Below, piece by piece: positions 26,166 to 35,700 of a stretch of 64,000 nt of DNA. Under the pieces are notes generated by a model that was given only the letters and a program-made list of their open reading frames with translations, made no database searches and was not told the origin of the DNA. The translations under genes and the position numbers were made by a program. The DNA comes from Clostridiales bacterium (GTDB lineage Bacteria; Bacillota; Clostridia; Christensenellales; Aristaeellaceae): the NCBI GenBank assembly GCA_004557905.1, contig SFFH01000002.1, positions 4,555 through 68,554 on the forward strand, in the 5' to 3' direction. Within the stretch, counting starts at the first letter, position 1, and each line of letters starts with the position of its first letter.

Positions 26166-27683
26166 ATGAAAAAGCTGATCACTGCTCTGCTGATGCTGAC
26201 GCTTGCGCTGAGCCTGACCTCCGCGCTCGCCGAGAGCCCGACGACAGCCAAGGACTCCATGACGATCGTTCTTGATCGCGAACCGGTCTCCTTGGATCCG
26301 GTTGGCGTTTACGTCAGTGTCAAGTCGCTGGTCGACAACTGCATCTATGACACGCTGATCAAGATCGACAACGACGGCAACACCGTTCCCTGCCTCGCGG
26401 AAACCTGGGAGCAGGTGGACGAGCTGACCTGGAAGTTCACGCTTCGCGACGGCGTCAAGTTCCACAACGGCGCTCCGCTGACCACGGATGACGTGCTTTA
26501 CTCCCTCGGCCGCACCAAGACGAGCTCAGTCACCGCAGCCAAGGCGGCGTTCATGGATATTGACAACTCCTATGCGGAGGGCAATACGATCTTCCTCAAG
26601 CTCACCAAGCCCTTCGCCTTTGTCGAGTCCCAGCTGGCTTTCCCGCAGTTTGCGATCGTGAACAAGGCGGTCGTGGAAGCCGCCGGAGACAGCTACGGCC
26701 GTGAGCCCATCGGCACGGGCCCCTACACCTTTGCCTCCTGGACGGCCGGAGACCGCATTGAGCTGACCCGCAACGACGAATACTGGGGCAGCAAGTCGAT
26801 TCTGACGAACCTGACCTTCCGCATCATCACCGAAAGCGCAAGCCGTACGATCGAGCTGGAGAGCGGCGGCGTCGATCTGGTGCTGGGCATCTCCTCCAAC
26901 GATGCCGACCGCATCGATGAGAATCCGGATACCGTGCTGCTCACCCGTTCCTCCAACTCTCTGCGCTACATTGGCTTCAACTGCTCCAATCCGGTGCTCT
27001 CCGACGTGCGCGTGCGCAAGGCGCTCTACCATGCGACCGACACCGAGGTCCTGCGTGAGATTCTCTATGGCCTGAAGACCTCCGGTCCCGCCGTGACCTG
27101 CCTGCCGGAGGATATGAAGGGCCTCAACGCCGATCTGACGCCCTACAGCTATGATCCGGAAAAGGCCAGGGAGCTGCTCGCCGAAGCCGGCTATGCCGAT
27201 GGCCTTGAGGTTGAATTCATGTATCTCGCCAACTCGACCAACAACATGCTCGCTGAGCTGCTGCAGGCGCTCTGGGGCGAGGTGGGCGTGACGCTCGTGC
27301 TGCAGCCGACCGAGTCCGGCGCGCTGTCGACTGCGCTGAACAAGGGCGAGCACATGATCTGCTGCGCCGGCACGACCTTCACCCTCGGCGAAGCCGGTGA
27401 GGGCCTGAACAGCATGTTCAGCATCGCTTCTCAGGGCTCTTCGGCCAACCGTACCTACCTCACGGACACCGCCGTGGACGAGCTGCTCAGCAAGATCGTC
27501 GTCACGCCGGATTCCGACGAACGCGCGAAGATGGTGTACGACGTGCAGGCGCTCATCCATGAGGACTGCCCGATGATCTACCTCGCTTCCCAGTACAGCA
27601 TTATCGGCGCCAGCGCTTCGCTGCGGGGCTTTGTGATGCATCCCAACTCGATGCACGACTTCACGACCTGCTACTTTGAATAA
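26166..27683 (+). CDS. Dipeptide/oligopeptide ABC transporter substrate-binding protein (SBP family 5)
   Basis: 505 aa from ATG 26166 (AAGGGAGG upstream). Signal peptide MKKLITALLMLTLALSLTSA. The family 5 pattern is clear: LDREPVSLDPVGVYVSVKSL, VPCLAETWEQVDELTWKFTL, GVKFHNGAPLTTDDVLYSL, GTGPYTFASWTAGDRIELTR, and RYIGFNCSNPVLSDVRVRKA. It captures peptides or similar cations outside the membrane for the permease pair that follows. A terminator-like hairpin separates it from the permeases. Confidence 0.93.
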   Translation: MKKLITALLMLTLALSLTSALAESPTTAKDSMTIVLDREPVSLDPVGVYVSVKSLVDNCIYDTLIKIDNDGNTVPCLAETWEQVDELTWKFTLRDGVKFHNGAPLTTDDVLYSLGRTKTSSVTAAKAAFMDIDNSYAEGNTIFLKLTKPFAFVESQLAFPQFAIVNKAVVEAAGDSYGREPIGTGPYTFASWTAGDRIELTRNDEYWGSKSILTNLTFRIITESASRTIELESGGVDLVLGISSNDADRIDENPDTVLLTRSSNSLRYIGFNCSNPVLSDVRVRKALYHATDTEVLREILYGLKTSGPAVTCLPEDMKGLNADLTPYSYDPEKARELLAEAGYADGLEVEFMYLANSTNNMLAELLQALWGEVGVTLVLQPTESGALSTALNKGEHMICCAGTTFTLGEAGEGLNSMFSIASQGSSANRTYLTDTAVDELLSKIVVTPDSDERAKMVYDVQALIHEDCPMIYLASQYSIIGASASLRGFVMHPNSMHDFTTCYFE

Positions 27684-27711
27684 TTCCTCTTGTTCACCGA
27701 TGTGAAGCCCT

Positions 27712-27763
27712 GCATGCGGACTGCCTGATCCAGGCGGTCCGCATGCTTCAATCGACTGTTTTT
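27712..27763 (+). terminator. Intrinsic terminator/attenuator between peptide-binding protein and permeases
   Basis: Long stem GCATGCGGAC-GCCTG / CAGGC-GTCCGCATGC (27712-27746, one bulge pair) followed by TTCAATCGACTGTTTTT. Inside the operon. Confidence 0.72.
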
Positions 27764-27816
27764 CTCCCTTCCCGGCGCCCGATCTTTCCATCCTTTTCGA
27801 AAGGAGGCTGTGCCTC

Positions 27817-28743
27817 TTGACCAAGTACATCCTCAAACGCCTTCTGATGCTCATCCCCGTGATGCTTGGCGTCATCGTTATCGTCTTTTCTCTACTGTAT
27901 ATCACCCCCGGCGATCCCATCGATTCTCTGCTGGGGGATGACGCGACACCGGAGGCCGTCGAACAGATGCGCGAGCAGCTTGGACTGAACGGCGGCTATT
28001 TCCAGCGTCTGTTCAGCTATATCAAGAATCTGCTTCATGGAGATCTGGGCATCTGCTATGCAACCAAGCAGCCCGTCATGGATAGGCTGATGCAGACCTT
28101 CCCCAATTCCCTCAAGCTGGCCGGCCTGGCGGTTTTCCTCTCCGTGATCATTGGCCTGACCATGGGCATTATCTCCGCGGTCAAGCAGTATTCCATCTTT
28201 GACAACATCGCCATGGCGCTGGCCATGGTGGGCAACGCCATGCCGAACTTCTGGCAGGGCCTGCTGCTGATGCTGCTCTTCGCGCTTCATCTTCACTGGC
28301 TCCCGGCGACGGGCTTTACCACCTGGAAGCATATGATCCTCCCCGCCGCGACCATCGGTACCTCCTCCGCTGCGGCCATTGCCCGCATGACGCGCTCCTC
28401 CATGCTGGAGGTCATTCGCTCCGATTACATCGTCACTGCCCGGGCCAAGGGCCAGAGTGAGCTGCTCATCACGGTCCGCCATGCGCTCAAGAACGCGCTG
28501 ATTCCCGTCGTGACGACCATCGGCATGCAGTTTGGTCATCTGCTCGGCGGCGCGGTGCTGACCGAGTCCATCTTCGCCGTTCCGGGCGTGGGCAAGCTGA
28601 TGGTGGACGCCATCAAGGCGAGAAACTATCCCGTTGTGCAGGGCGGCGTGCTGATGATCGCCTTGGGCTACAGCCTTGTGAATCTGCTGGTCGACATCCT
28701 GTATGCCTACATCGATCCGCGCATTCGCAGCCAGTACAAGTAA
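27817..28743 (+). CDS. dppB: Dipeptide ABC transporter permease (DppB type)
   Basis: 308 aa, starting with TTG at 27817: AAAGGAGG lies 7-8 bases upstream and no ATG or GTG fits. The N-terminus TKYILKRLLMLIPVMLGVIV is typical of DppB/OppB. Six TM helices, the GDPIDSLLGDDATPEAVEQM loop, and the EAA region RAKGQSELLITVRHALKNAL near residue 207. The pore is formed with the DppC-type protein encoded next. Confidence 0.93.
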   Translation: MTKYILKRLLMLIPVMLGVIVIVFSLLYITPGDPIDSLLGDDATPEAVEQMREQLGLNGGYFQRLFSYIKNLLHGDLGICYATKQPVMDRLMQTFPNSLKLAGLAVFLSVIIGLTMGIISAVKQYSIFDNIAMALAMVGNAMPNFWQGLLLMLLFALHLHWLPATGFTTWKHMILPAATIGTSSAAAIARMTRSSMLEVIRSDYIVTARAKGQSELLITVRHALKNALIPVVTTIGMQFGHLLGGAVLTESIFAVPGVGKLMVDAIKARNYPVVQGGVLMIALGYSLVNLLVDILYAYIDPRIRSQYK

Positions 28744-28758
28744 GGAGGGACGTTAATC

Positions 28759-29631
28759 ATGAAACAGGAACAGCATACTCCTTACAAAAAGCGCAGCCAG
28801 ATGCAGGAAATCGCCCGCCGGTTTGTCCGCAACAAGCAGGCGGTCGTCGGCCTGATCATGCTGATGATTCTGATCCTGGCCGCCATCCTTGCGCCGGTCA
28901 TCGCGCCATATGATCCGCTCAAGCAGGATCTGCTGCATCGCCTCAAGGCGCCCTCCGCCGAGCACATCATGGGCACGGACGAGCTGGGCCGGGACATCTT
29001 CTCCCGCATTCTCTACGGCGCGCGCATCTCCATGACCGTCGGCCTCATTGCCGTCTCCATCTCCTGCGTCACGGGCTGCGTCCTCGGCGCCATCGCGGGC
29101 TATTACGGCGGCATGCTGGATAACGTGATCATGCGCGCCTCCGATATTCTCATGGCCATTCCGAGCATTCTGCTCAACATCTCCATCGTCGCCGCGCTCG
29201 GCTCCGGCCTGCAGAACGTGATGATCGCCATCGGTATTTCAAGCATCCCCGGCTACTGCCGCATCATGCGCGCCTCCATCCTCTCGCTGCGCGATCAGGA
29301 GTTTGTCGAGGCCAGCCGCGCAGCCGGCGCCGGCAGCTTCTACATCATCTACCATCACATTCTGCCCAACTGCCTCGCTCCGCTGATTGTCCAGGCGACG
29401 CTGCGCATCGGCAGCGCGATTCTCTCCTGTGCGTCCATGAGCTTTATTGGCCTGGGCATCGTTCCGCCGACGCCCGAATGGGGCGCAATGCTTTCCAGCG
29501 GCCGCGAGTTCCTGCGCGACGCCCCGCATCTGACCACCTTCCCCGGCCTGGCCATCATGTTCGCCGTGTTCGCCATGAATCTGATGGGCGACGGCCTGCG
29601 CGATGCGCTGGATCCCAAGCTGAAGAATTGA
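28759..29631 (+). CDS. dppC: Dipeptide ABC transporter permease (DppC type)
   Basis: 290 aa, ATG 28759 with AAGGAGGG upstream. A charged cytoplasmic start is followed by TM1 (VGLIMLMILILAAILAPVIA), then PSAEHIMGTDELGRDIFSRI, the DppC hallmark. The EAA loop is EFVEASRAAGAGSFYIIYHH near residue 180, and PPTPEWGAMLSSGREFL follows near 235. It completes the permease pair. Confidence 0.94.
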   Translation: MKQEQHTPYKKRSQMQEIARRFVRNKQAVVGLIMLMILILAAILAPVIAPYDPLKQDLLHRLKAPSAEHIMGTDELGRDIFSRILYGARISMTVGLIAVSISCVTGCVLGAIAGYYGGMLDNVIMRASDILMAIPSILLNISIVAALGSGLQNVMIAIGISSIPGYCRIMRASILSLRDQEFVEASRAAGAGSFYIIYHHILPNCLAPLIVQATLRIGSAILSCASMSFIGLGIVPPTPEWGAMLSSGREFLRDAPHLTTFPGLAIMFAVFAMNLMGDGLRDALDPKLKN

Positions 29632-29641
29632 GGTGAGCATC

Positions 29642-30616
29642 ATGTCCGAGAATCAGAACCTGCTGGAAATCAAGGACCTTTCCGTGCAGTATGTGACGGT
29701 GGACGGCACCGTCCATGCGGTTGAAAACCTCAATCTGACGCTGAAGGCCGGCGAAACGCTCGGTCTCGTCGGCGAGACGGGCGCCGGCAAGACGACCACG
29801 GTCAAGGCGGTCATGGGCATTCTGCCCACGCCGCCGGCAAAAGTGCCCAACGGAGAAATCATCTTTGACGGGCGCGCCCTGAACAGGCTCTCCGCCAAAG
29901 AGATGCGCAAAATCCGCGGCAAACAGATCTCCATGATCTTCCAGGATCCGATGACCAGCCTCAATCCGGTGATGACCGTCGGAGAACAGATCGAAGAGGC
30001 GATCCGCCTGCACAACAGGATCTCGCGCAGGGAAGCGGCCAAGCGCGCCTGCGATATGCTCGAGACCGTCGGCATCAAAGCCGAACGTGCCGGGGACTAT
30101 CCGCATCAGTTCTCCGGCGGCATGAAGCAGCGCGTGGTTATCGCCATGGCGCTGGCCTGCAGCCCCAAGCTGCTGATCGCCGACGAGCCGACCACGGCGC
30201 TGGATGTGACGATTCAGGCTCAGGTACTGGAGCTGATGAAGCGCCTGAAGAACGACATGAACACCTCCATGATCATGATCACGCACGATCTGGGCATCGT
30301 CGCGGAAATCTGCGATCGTGTTGCGATCATGTATGCAGGCGAGATCGTTGAATCCGGCACACGCGAGCACATCTTCCATCGTGCGGCCCATCCCTATACG
30401 CAGGGCCTGTTCGGCTGCATCCCCAACATGCTTGACGAGGAATGCCGGCTCATTCCCATTCAGGGCATGATGCCCGACCCGACGGATCTGCCGGAGGGCT
30501 GCCGCTTCCGCCCGCGCTGCCCGCATGCCTGCGATCGCTGCGCGCAGGGCGCGCCGCTCATTGAGATTGAACCCGGGCACCAGGTCAAATGCGTGCTCTG
30601 CGAGAAGGAGGCATGA
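29642..30616 (+). CDS. dppD: Dipeptide ABC transporter ATPase (DppD type)
   Basis: 324 aa from ATG 29642 (GAGGTGA upstream). Walker [11 protein letters not shown]-loop [15 protein letters not shown], signature [15 protein letters not shown], Walker [15 protein letters not shown], switch His in MITHDLG. The C-terminal oligopeptide-transporter extension with a Cys-rich motif ([14 protein letters not shown]) is present, which in this family can hold an iron-sulfur cluster. Works with the next ATPase. Confidence 0.94.
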   Translation: MSENQNLLEIKDLSVQYVTVDGTVHAVENLNLTLKAGETLGLVGETGAGKTTTVKAVMGILPTPPAKVPNGEIIFDGRALNRLSAKEMRKIRGKQISMIFQDPMTSLNPVMTVGEQIEEAIRLHNRISRREAAKRACDMLETVGIKAERAGDYPHQFSGGMKQRVVIAMALACSPKLLIADEPTTALDVTIQAQVLELMKRLKNDMNTSMIMITHDLGIVAEICDRVAIMYAGEIVESGTREHIFHRAAHPYTQGLFGCIPNMLDEECRLIPIQGMMPDPTDLPEGCRFRPRCPHACDRCAQGAPLIEIEPGHQVKCVLCEKEA

Positions 30617-30619
30617 CAG

Positions 30620-31585
30620 ATGGCGGAAAACATCCTTGAGATACGCGGCCTCAAAAAGTACTTTCCAACCAAGGCGGGCCTGCTGCATGCCGTGGACGAC
30701 GTGAGCTTTGACATTGCGCACGGCGAAACGCTTGGCCTCGTCGGCGAATCCGGCTGCGGCAAATCGACCATCGGCCGCCTGACGCTGCGCCTTCTGGAGC
30801 CGACAGACGGCCAGGTCTTCTTCGAGGGCACGAACATCATGCAGCTCGACAGGAAGAGCATGCGCCAGATGCGCCGCAAGATGCAGATCGTCTTCCAGGA
30901 TCCCTACGCCTCGCTGGACAGCCGTAAAAGCGTCTTTGAGAGCATCGGCGAGCCGCTGCGCGTGCAGCGAATTTACAGCAGCAAGGCCGATTATGAAAAG
31001 CGCGTCTATGAGCTGATGGATATGGCGGGCCTGGCCCACCGCTTTGCCAATGCCTATCCGCATGAGCTGGATGGCGGACGCCGTCAGCGCGTCGGCATTG
31101 CGCGCGCTCTGGCGCTCAATCCCTCCTTCATGGTGCTGGACGAGCCGGTTTCCGCGCTCGACGTCTCCATCCAGGCGCAGGTGCTCAATCTGATGGAGCA
31201 GCTGCAGAAGGATCTGGGCCTGACTTATCTGTTCATCTCGCATGACCTGGGCGTCGTCAAGTACATCAGCACCAACATCGCCGTGATGTATCTGGGCGTC
31301 ATGGTGGAAAAAGCGCCCTCCAAGGCGCTCTTCGAGCGGCCGCTGCATCCCTATACGCAGGCCCTGCTCTCCGCCGTGCCGATTCCCTCGATCGACGTTC
31401 ATCAGGAACGCATCGTCCTGGAGGGCGATGTGCCCAGCCCGATCGATCCCAAGCCTGGCTGCCGCTTTGCCGGCCGCTGCCGCTACTGCCGGCAGCGCTG
31501 CCGGGAGGAGACGCCGGAGATGCGCGAAATCGAGCCGGGACGCTTTGTCGCCTGTCACTTTGTCGAGGAAGCCGCAAAAGCATAA
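30620..31585 (+). CDS. dppF: Dipeptide ABC transporter ATPase (DppF type)
   Basis: 321 aa, ATG 30620 (AAGGAGG upstream). Walker A GESGCGKST, Q-loop FQDPYASLDSRKSV, Walker B FMVLDEPVSALDVS, switch His in FISHDLG. The ABC signature reads LDGGRRQRVGIARAL, with Asp for the usual Ser, a variant known in this subfamily. A C-terminal Cys motif (CRFAGRCRYCRQRC) matches that of the DppD-type partner. Confidence 0.93.
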   Translation: MAENILEIRGLKKYFPTKAGLLHAVDDVSFDIAHGETLGLVGESGCGKSTIGRLTLRLLEPTDGQVFFEGTNIMQLDRKSMRQMRRKMQIVFQDPYASLDSRKSVFESIGEPLRVQRIYSSKADYEKRVYELMDMAGLAHRFANAYPHELDGGRRQRVGIARALALNPSFMVLDEPVSALDVSIQAQVLNLMEQLQKDLGLTYLFISHDLGVVKYISTNIAVMYLGVMVEKAPSKALFERPLHPYTQALLSAVPIPSIDVHQERIVLEGDVPSPIDPKPGCRFAGRCRYCRQRCREETPEMREIEPGRFVACHFVEEAAKA

Positions 31586-31600
31586 CAGGGAGGGAATCAC

Positions 31601-32692
31601 GTGGTACAGCCCTTTAGAAAAATTGTCATCTCCGGCACGCCTTTTGAGCGCGGCGTCTCCTACGGAACGCAGGCACGCGCTGAAATCGAGGGATCGCTGA
31701 AGAATTACCGCCGTCTGTTTGACGAATCCAGAACGCATATCAACTATGACGAGGCCGTTGTCAAGGCGCAGGGCTTCCTTCCTGCGATTGAAGCGATGGG
31801 CCCGGAGCTGGTCGAGGAAATGCGCGGCATCGCACAAGGCGCGCAGATTCCCTTCGAGGAAATCGTTCTGCTCAACTGCCGCTCCGAGGTCTTTGCGCTC
31901 ACGCCGCTGGCCAGGGACCGCGACGCGTCGGAGGAATGCACGGATCTGACGGTGCTGCCGGAAAAGACCGCGGACGGTCATTTGATCGTCGCCCAGAACT
32001 GGGACATGCTCCACTGGGCGGGCGACAACGCGCTGGTCGTCGAGATCCTGCGCGAAGACGGGCCGGACATGCTCTGCGTGACGGAGGCCGGCATGCTCTG
32101 CCGCTACGGCCTCAACCGCAACGGTCTTGCGCTCACGGTCTCGAGCATTCCCATCGGCCCTCTGCACGAGATCAACGGCACGCCCTCCATCGCCATCCGC
32201 CGCAAATTCCTCAGCGAAAGCCACTTCGCACCCGGCTTCGGTCATATCATGGAGGCCGTACACATGAGCGGCATGCACTACAACATCGGCGGCGGCCGCG
32301 TGATGGGCACCGCACTGAGCATTGAGGCCTATCCGCAGGGCAAGTACGTCATGTACGCGCAGGACGGCGTTCTGGCCCAGGCCAACCACAGCTGCTACCC
32401 CGGCGCCATGCAGCCCAATCGGAACATGGGCAGCACGCTCTACCGCGCCGAGATTCTCCGCCGGCTCATGCAGGCCAAGGAAAAGGTAACCGCGCAGGAC
32501 GTGATGGAGGCGCTCAACAACAAAGCCGGCGCACCCTACAGCGTCTGCGCAGAGCGCACGCCGGGCAAGCCGGACTTTGAACAGGGCTGCACGCTGGCGG
32601 GCATCGTCATGGATGCCACAGACTGCCGCCTGTGGGTGCGCAGGGGCAACGATCCTGCCGTCCCCTATACGGAGTACACCTGGTCAAGGTGA
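31601..32692 (+). CDS. C45-family autoproteolytic acyltransferase/hydrolase (isopenicillin N acyltransferase-like)
   Basis: 363 aa from GTG 31601 (AGGGAGGG upstream). An N-terminal stretch (VISGTPFERGVSYGTQA) matches the family opening; the autoprocessing nucleophile is Cys113 in EECTDLTVLP, followed by HLIVAQNWDM, the conserved Asn-Trp-Asp. Cleavage before Cys113 would yield small and large subunits of an Ntn hydrolase. There is no signal peptide, so it is cytoplasmic. Relatives include acyl-CoA:6-APA acyltransferase and peptide or beta-alanyl amidases. Beside a peptide importer and two M20 hydrolases, amide-bond hydrolysis of an imported compound is the likely job. Confidence 0.85.
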   Translation: MVQPFRKIVISGTPFERGVSYGTQARAEIEGSLKNYRRLFDESRTHINYDEAVVKAQGFLPAIEAMGPELVEEMRGIAQGAQIPFEEIVLLNCRSEVFALTPLARDRDASEECTDLTVLPEKTADGHLIVAQNWDMLHWAGDNALVVEILREDGPDMLCVTEAGMLCRYGLNRNGLALTVSSIPIGPLHEINGTPSIAIRRKFLSESHFAPGFGHIMEAVHMSGMHYNIGGGRVMGTALSIEAYPQGKYVMYAQDGVLAQANHSCYPGAMQPNRNMGSTLYRAEILRRLMQAKEKVTAQDVMEALNNKAGAPYSVCAERTPGKPDFEQGCTLAGIVMDATDCRLWVRRGNDPAVPYTEYTWSR

Positions 32693-32745
32693 CGCCGACG
32701 GCACGCGCCGCACTCCCTGGCAACAGGCCCTTGCAGAGCCCAATT

Positions 32746-32777
32746 AAGCCACCGGCTTCGCCGGTGGCTTTGACTTT
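32746..32777 (+). terminator. Terminator hairpin, copy 2 of the repeated element
   Basis: GCCACCGGC-TTC-GCCGGTGGC (32748-32768) followed by TTTGACTTTG. It differs from the 23657 copy by one loop base over a 29-base core. Confidence 0.7.
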
Positions 32778-32782
32778 GTCGA

Positions 32783-32811
32783 TTGATTAATTCGCGGCGA
32801 TCCGCTATAAT
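32783..32811 (+). promoter_or_regulatory. Promoter upstream of the MFS-like gene
   Basis: TTGATT (32783-32788), a 17-base spacer, TATAAT (32806-32811). The transcript would start near 32818, about 100 bases before the gene. Confidence 0.7.
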
Positions 32812-32918
32812 GGTAGCAATATCCGGCTTCCGCCGCAGGGCCGGAAACATGCAGCGCGTTCATCGGCACGGAATCCGGATGACGGCGCCAGCAGCACAAC
32901 AGAGGAGGCATATTCACC

Positions 32919-34292
32919 ATGCAGATGCAAAAGAAATCCATCGGCAGGCTGGAACTGGGCGTGCTGTGCAGCCTGTCAAGCAGCTACATGATGCTGCCAT
33001 TTCTTGTATTCTCCAGCCTGCTGACCGGAGAAACCACAGCCGTGAACTTCTTTGTGCCCGTGGTGATCCTGTATTCCATCCAGAGGGCCTGCCTGATTGC
33101 CCTGCGCGGGTTCGGCGAAATCACCAACCCCTACAGGATTCTGCGGGGCGGGCTGCTGCTCTCGCTGGCCGGCGCGGTGCTGATGGCGCTTTCCTCCCTG
33201 TACCGGCCGCTGCTGATGATCAGCGCGCTGCTGATCGGGGTGGGACTCTCGCCGGTCCGCGCCATGTTCATCCCGCTGTATACCGCCGTCACGCAGCGGG
33301 ACGCCTCCCTCAGGCAGGGAAAGCGCATCGGCACAGGCTTGTATCTGCTGGTCATGGTGCTGACGCTGATCCTGGGCAAAAGCCGCCTGCAGGTTGTTCC
33401 GTTCCTGTTTCTGCTTTACATCGCCTGCGCGCTGCTCATTCTGCTCCGCTTTGACGGCGACGCGCTGTTCGCGCGGCAGAAGGCCTTTGATACCGGCAGG
33501 AGGAAGCCTGTCTTCTTCATCTTTGGCGCGCTGGCGCTGCTTTGCCTGCTCATCCTGCGCCAGTACAGCCAGTCCGGCGTCTCTGCGCTGGTCTGGCTGA
33601 CGCCGGCGATGCTGGTCATCTTTGTCGTACTGGAGATGTGCAGGCGAAGGAATTATGTGACGTTCATCTATCAGGCGTACTGGGCAGGCGCGGTGAAGAG
33701 CCATCTGCTGCTGTTCAGCCTGATTTATCACAGCTCTGTCGGCAACACCTCCATGGCGACGCTGACCTATCTCGGCATCGCGATGGGCAGCATTCTGGCG
33801 TCCCTGCTGAAAAAGCCGCTGGCGAGGCGCCTGCCGGGAGAACGCCTGAGCCGCGTATCCATGCTGCTCTCGGCGGCGCTGTCCTTCCTGCTGGCTGTCC
33901 CGTCGCAGGCGGCCAACCTGATCGGGCTTGTGCTCTCCGGCGCCTTTGGCAGCATCGTCGCGGCAGAGGCCGGCGCGTGCTACATGCGCGACGAGCGCCA
34001 TGTGCCGCTGGAGCGCCCTCTTGTCCGGCTCAGAATCCACACGGCCGGCAGCATCATGCAGCAGCTGGCGATGTTCTTCATCATCTATCTGCTCGGAGAA
34101 TGGGGCATTCACCGGAATCTTCTTGGAGCCTACGCCGCCGGAACGCCGGACCCGAAGCTCAGCCTTCTGCTGCGCACAGCCGGCCTGATCCTGAGCGCGG
34201 GGCTGCTGCTTTCCGCCGTCCTGATCGAGCGCTTCACAGGAAAACAGCGCAGCACAGGAGGAGAGAAAGGCGCAGACAGCAACGAACCGTGA
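32919..34292 (+). CDS. MFS-like multi-pass membrane protein
   Basis: 457 aa, ATG 32919 with AGAGGAGG upstream. About twelve hydrophobic helices, beginning with LGVLCSLSSSYMMLPFLVFS and ending with LLLRTAGLILSAGLLLSAVL. A short basic loop with RILRGG after helix 2-3 and LKKPLARRLPGERLSRVSM between later helices are compatible with a major-facilitator fold, but no family signature is decisive. It has its own promoter and lies 22 bases before the AbgB-like gene, so it could import or export the substrate or product of that enzyme. Confidence 0.65.
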   Translation: MQMQKKSIGRLELGVLCSLSSSYMMLPFLVFSSLLTGETTAVNFFVPVVILYSIQRACLIALRGFGEITNPYRILRGGLLLSLAGAVLMALSSLYRPLLMISALLIGVGLSPVRAMFIPLYTAVTQRDASLRQGKRIGTGLYLLVMVLTLILGKSRLQVVPFLFLLYIACALLILLRFDGDALFARQKAFDTGRRKPVFFIFGALALLCLLILRQYSQSGVSALVWLTPAMLVIFVVLEMCRRRNYVTFIYQAYWAGAVKSHLLLFSLIYHSSVGNTSMATLTYLGIAMGSILASLLKKPLARRLPGERLSRVSMLLSAALSFLLAVPSQAANLIGLVLSGAFGSIVAAEAGACYMRDERHVPLERPLVRLRIHTAGSIMQQLAMFFIIYLLGEWGIHRNLLGAYAAGTPDPKLSLLLRTAGLILSAGLLLSAVLIERFTGKQRSTGGEKGADSNEP

Positions 34293-34314
34293 ATTCACGA
34301 AAGGAGATATGCAT

Positions 34315-35700
34315 ATGGACAAGCAAACAGCTATCCGGTACCTGGAGGAAAGAGCGGCGGATTTCTATGCGCTCAGCGACAAGGTCTGGGATCACGCGGA
34401 GATTCGCTTTGGAGAGAAGCAGTCTGCCCAGGATTATGCCGCTTTTCTCGAGGCTGAAGGCTTTGCGGTGACCGTCGGCATCGCAAGGCTGAAAACAGCG
34501 TTTCGCGCCGAGTGGGGAAGCGGGAAGCCCGTGATCGGCTTTCTCGGAGAGTACGACGCGCTTGCCGGCCTGAGCCAGAAGGCGGGCGTCGCCGTGAAGG
34601 AAGCCCTTGAAAACGGCGGAAACGGACACGGCTGCGGCCACAACCTGCTCGGCGTTGGCGCGCTCATGGGTGCTGTCGGCCTCAAGCACGCGCTGGAAGC
34701 AGAGGGGAAGCCCGGAACCGTGGTCTTCTTCGGCTGCCCGGCCGAGGAGGGCGGCTCCGGAAAGACCTTCATGGCGCGCGAGGGCTGCTTTGATCAGCTG
34801 GATGCCGCCTTCAGCTGGCATCCGGACACCCGCAACATGATGCCGCCCGGGCCTGTTCTGGCGAATGATGTCATCCGTTACAGCTTCACCGGCAAGGCGT
34901 CCCACGCGGCGGCGGCGCCGGAGGCGGGAAGGAGCGCGCTTGACGCGCTGGAGCTGATGAACATCGGGGTGCAGTTTCTCAGGGAGCACATGCCGTCGAC
35001 AGCCAGAATCCATTATGCCATTACGGATGCCGGCGGAAACTCGCCCAACATCGTGCAGCCCCACGCGTCCGCGCTGTATCAGATCAGGGCGCCCTTTGCC
35101 CCTGAGCTCGCGCAGCTGCTTGAGCGGGTCAACAACATCGCAAGGGGCGCGGCCCTGATGACCGATACGCAGGTGGAGATCCGGTTCCTGAAGGGAACCA
35201 GCAATACCGTGCTGATTCCCGCGCTGGACGAGGTCATGTACAACAACATGTGCGAGATCCCCAACCCCGTTGCGCATGCGCAGGATTTGGCGTTTGCGGA
35301 TGAGATCGTCAAAACGCAGAATCCCGAGCTGCCTGAAAACGCGTTTGATCTCAGGGTCAAGCCCTTCAACAAAGCGGGCAATGTGCCCATTCCGGGCTCG
35401 TCGGATACCGGCGACGTGAGCTGGGTCTGTCCGGTTTCGCAGTGCGCTGCGAGCACCTGGCCGGTGGGAACAGCCGCCCACACCTGGCAGGCTGTCGCCT
35501 GCGGGAAGAGTGACTTTGCGCACAGGGGCATGCTGTATGCGGGGCAGGTCCTCGCGGCAACGGCGGTGGACGTCTGCAATCGGCCCGAAATCCTTGCCGA
35601 GGCATGGAAGCAGCTGAAGGAGAAGACGGGCAATCAGCCCTATCATTGCCCGATTCCGCCGGAGATTACGCCGGAGCTCCTGGAGTCTGAAACCACCTGA
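34315..35700 (+). CDS. AbgB-like M20 amidohydrolase
   Basis: 461 aa from ATG 34315 (AAAGGAGAT upstream; an ATG six bases earlier is too close to it). Features of the p-aminobenzoyl-glutamate hydrolase subunit B group: FLGEYDALAGLSQKAGV near residue 80, GHGCGHNLLGVGALMGA near 105, CPAEEGGSGKTFMAREG near 142, SFTGKASHAAAAPEAGRSAL near 185, and a late SDTGDVSWVCP (about 365) with HTWQAVACGKSDFAHRG. The zinc-type ligands appear intact. AbgA- and AbgB-type proteins often form heterodimers; the AbgA-like gene here is 19 kb away and damaged. Confidence 0.86.
   Translation: MDKQTAIRYLEERAADFYALSDKVWDHAEIRFGEKQSAQDYAAFLEAEGFAVTVGIARLKTAFRAEWGSGKPVIGFLGEYDALAGLSQKAGVAVKEALENGGNGHGCGHNLLGVGALMGAVGLKHALEAEGKPGTVVFFGCPAEEGGSGKTFMAREGCFDQLDAAFSWHPDTRNMMPPGPVLANDVIRYSFTGKASHAAAAPEAGRSALDALELMNIGVQFLREHMPSTARIHYAITDAGGNSPNIVQPHASALYQIRAPFAPELAQLLERVNNIARGAALMTDTQVEIRFLKGTSNTVLIPALDEVMYNNMCEIPNPVAHAQDLAFADEIVKTQNPELPENAFDLRVKPFNKAGNVPIPGSSDTGDVSWVCPVSQCAASTWPVGTAAHTWQAVACGKSDFAHRGMLYAGQVLAATAVDVCNRPEILAEAWKQLKEKTGNQPYHCPIPPEITPELLESETT

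Noticed and set aside
29555..32389. A 944-codon open frame on the minus strand opposite the Dpp ATPase and C45 genes
   Set aside because: Its plus-strand partners are clear families with good ribosome sites. The minus frame reads as low-complexity Ala/Arg/His/Asp typical of a GC-rich codon-position shadow.
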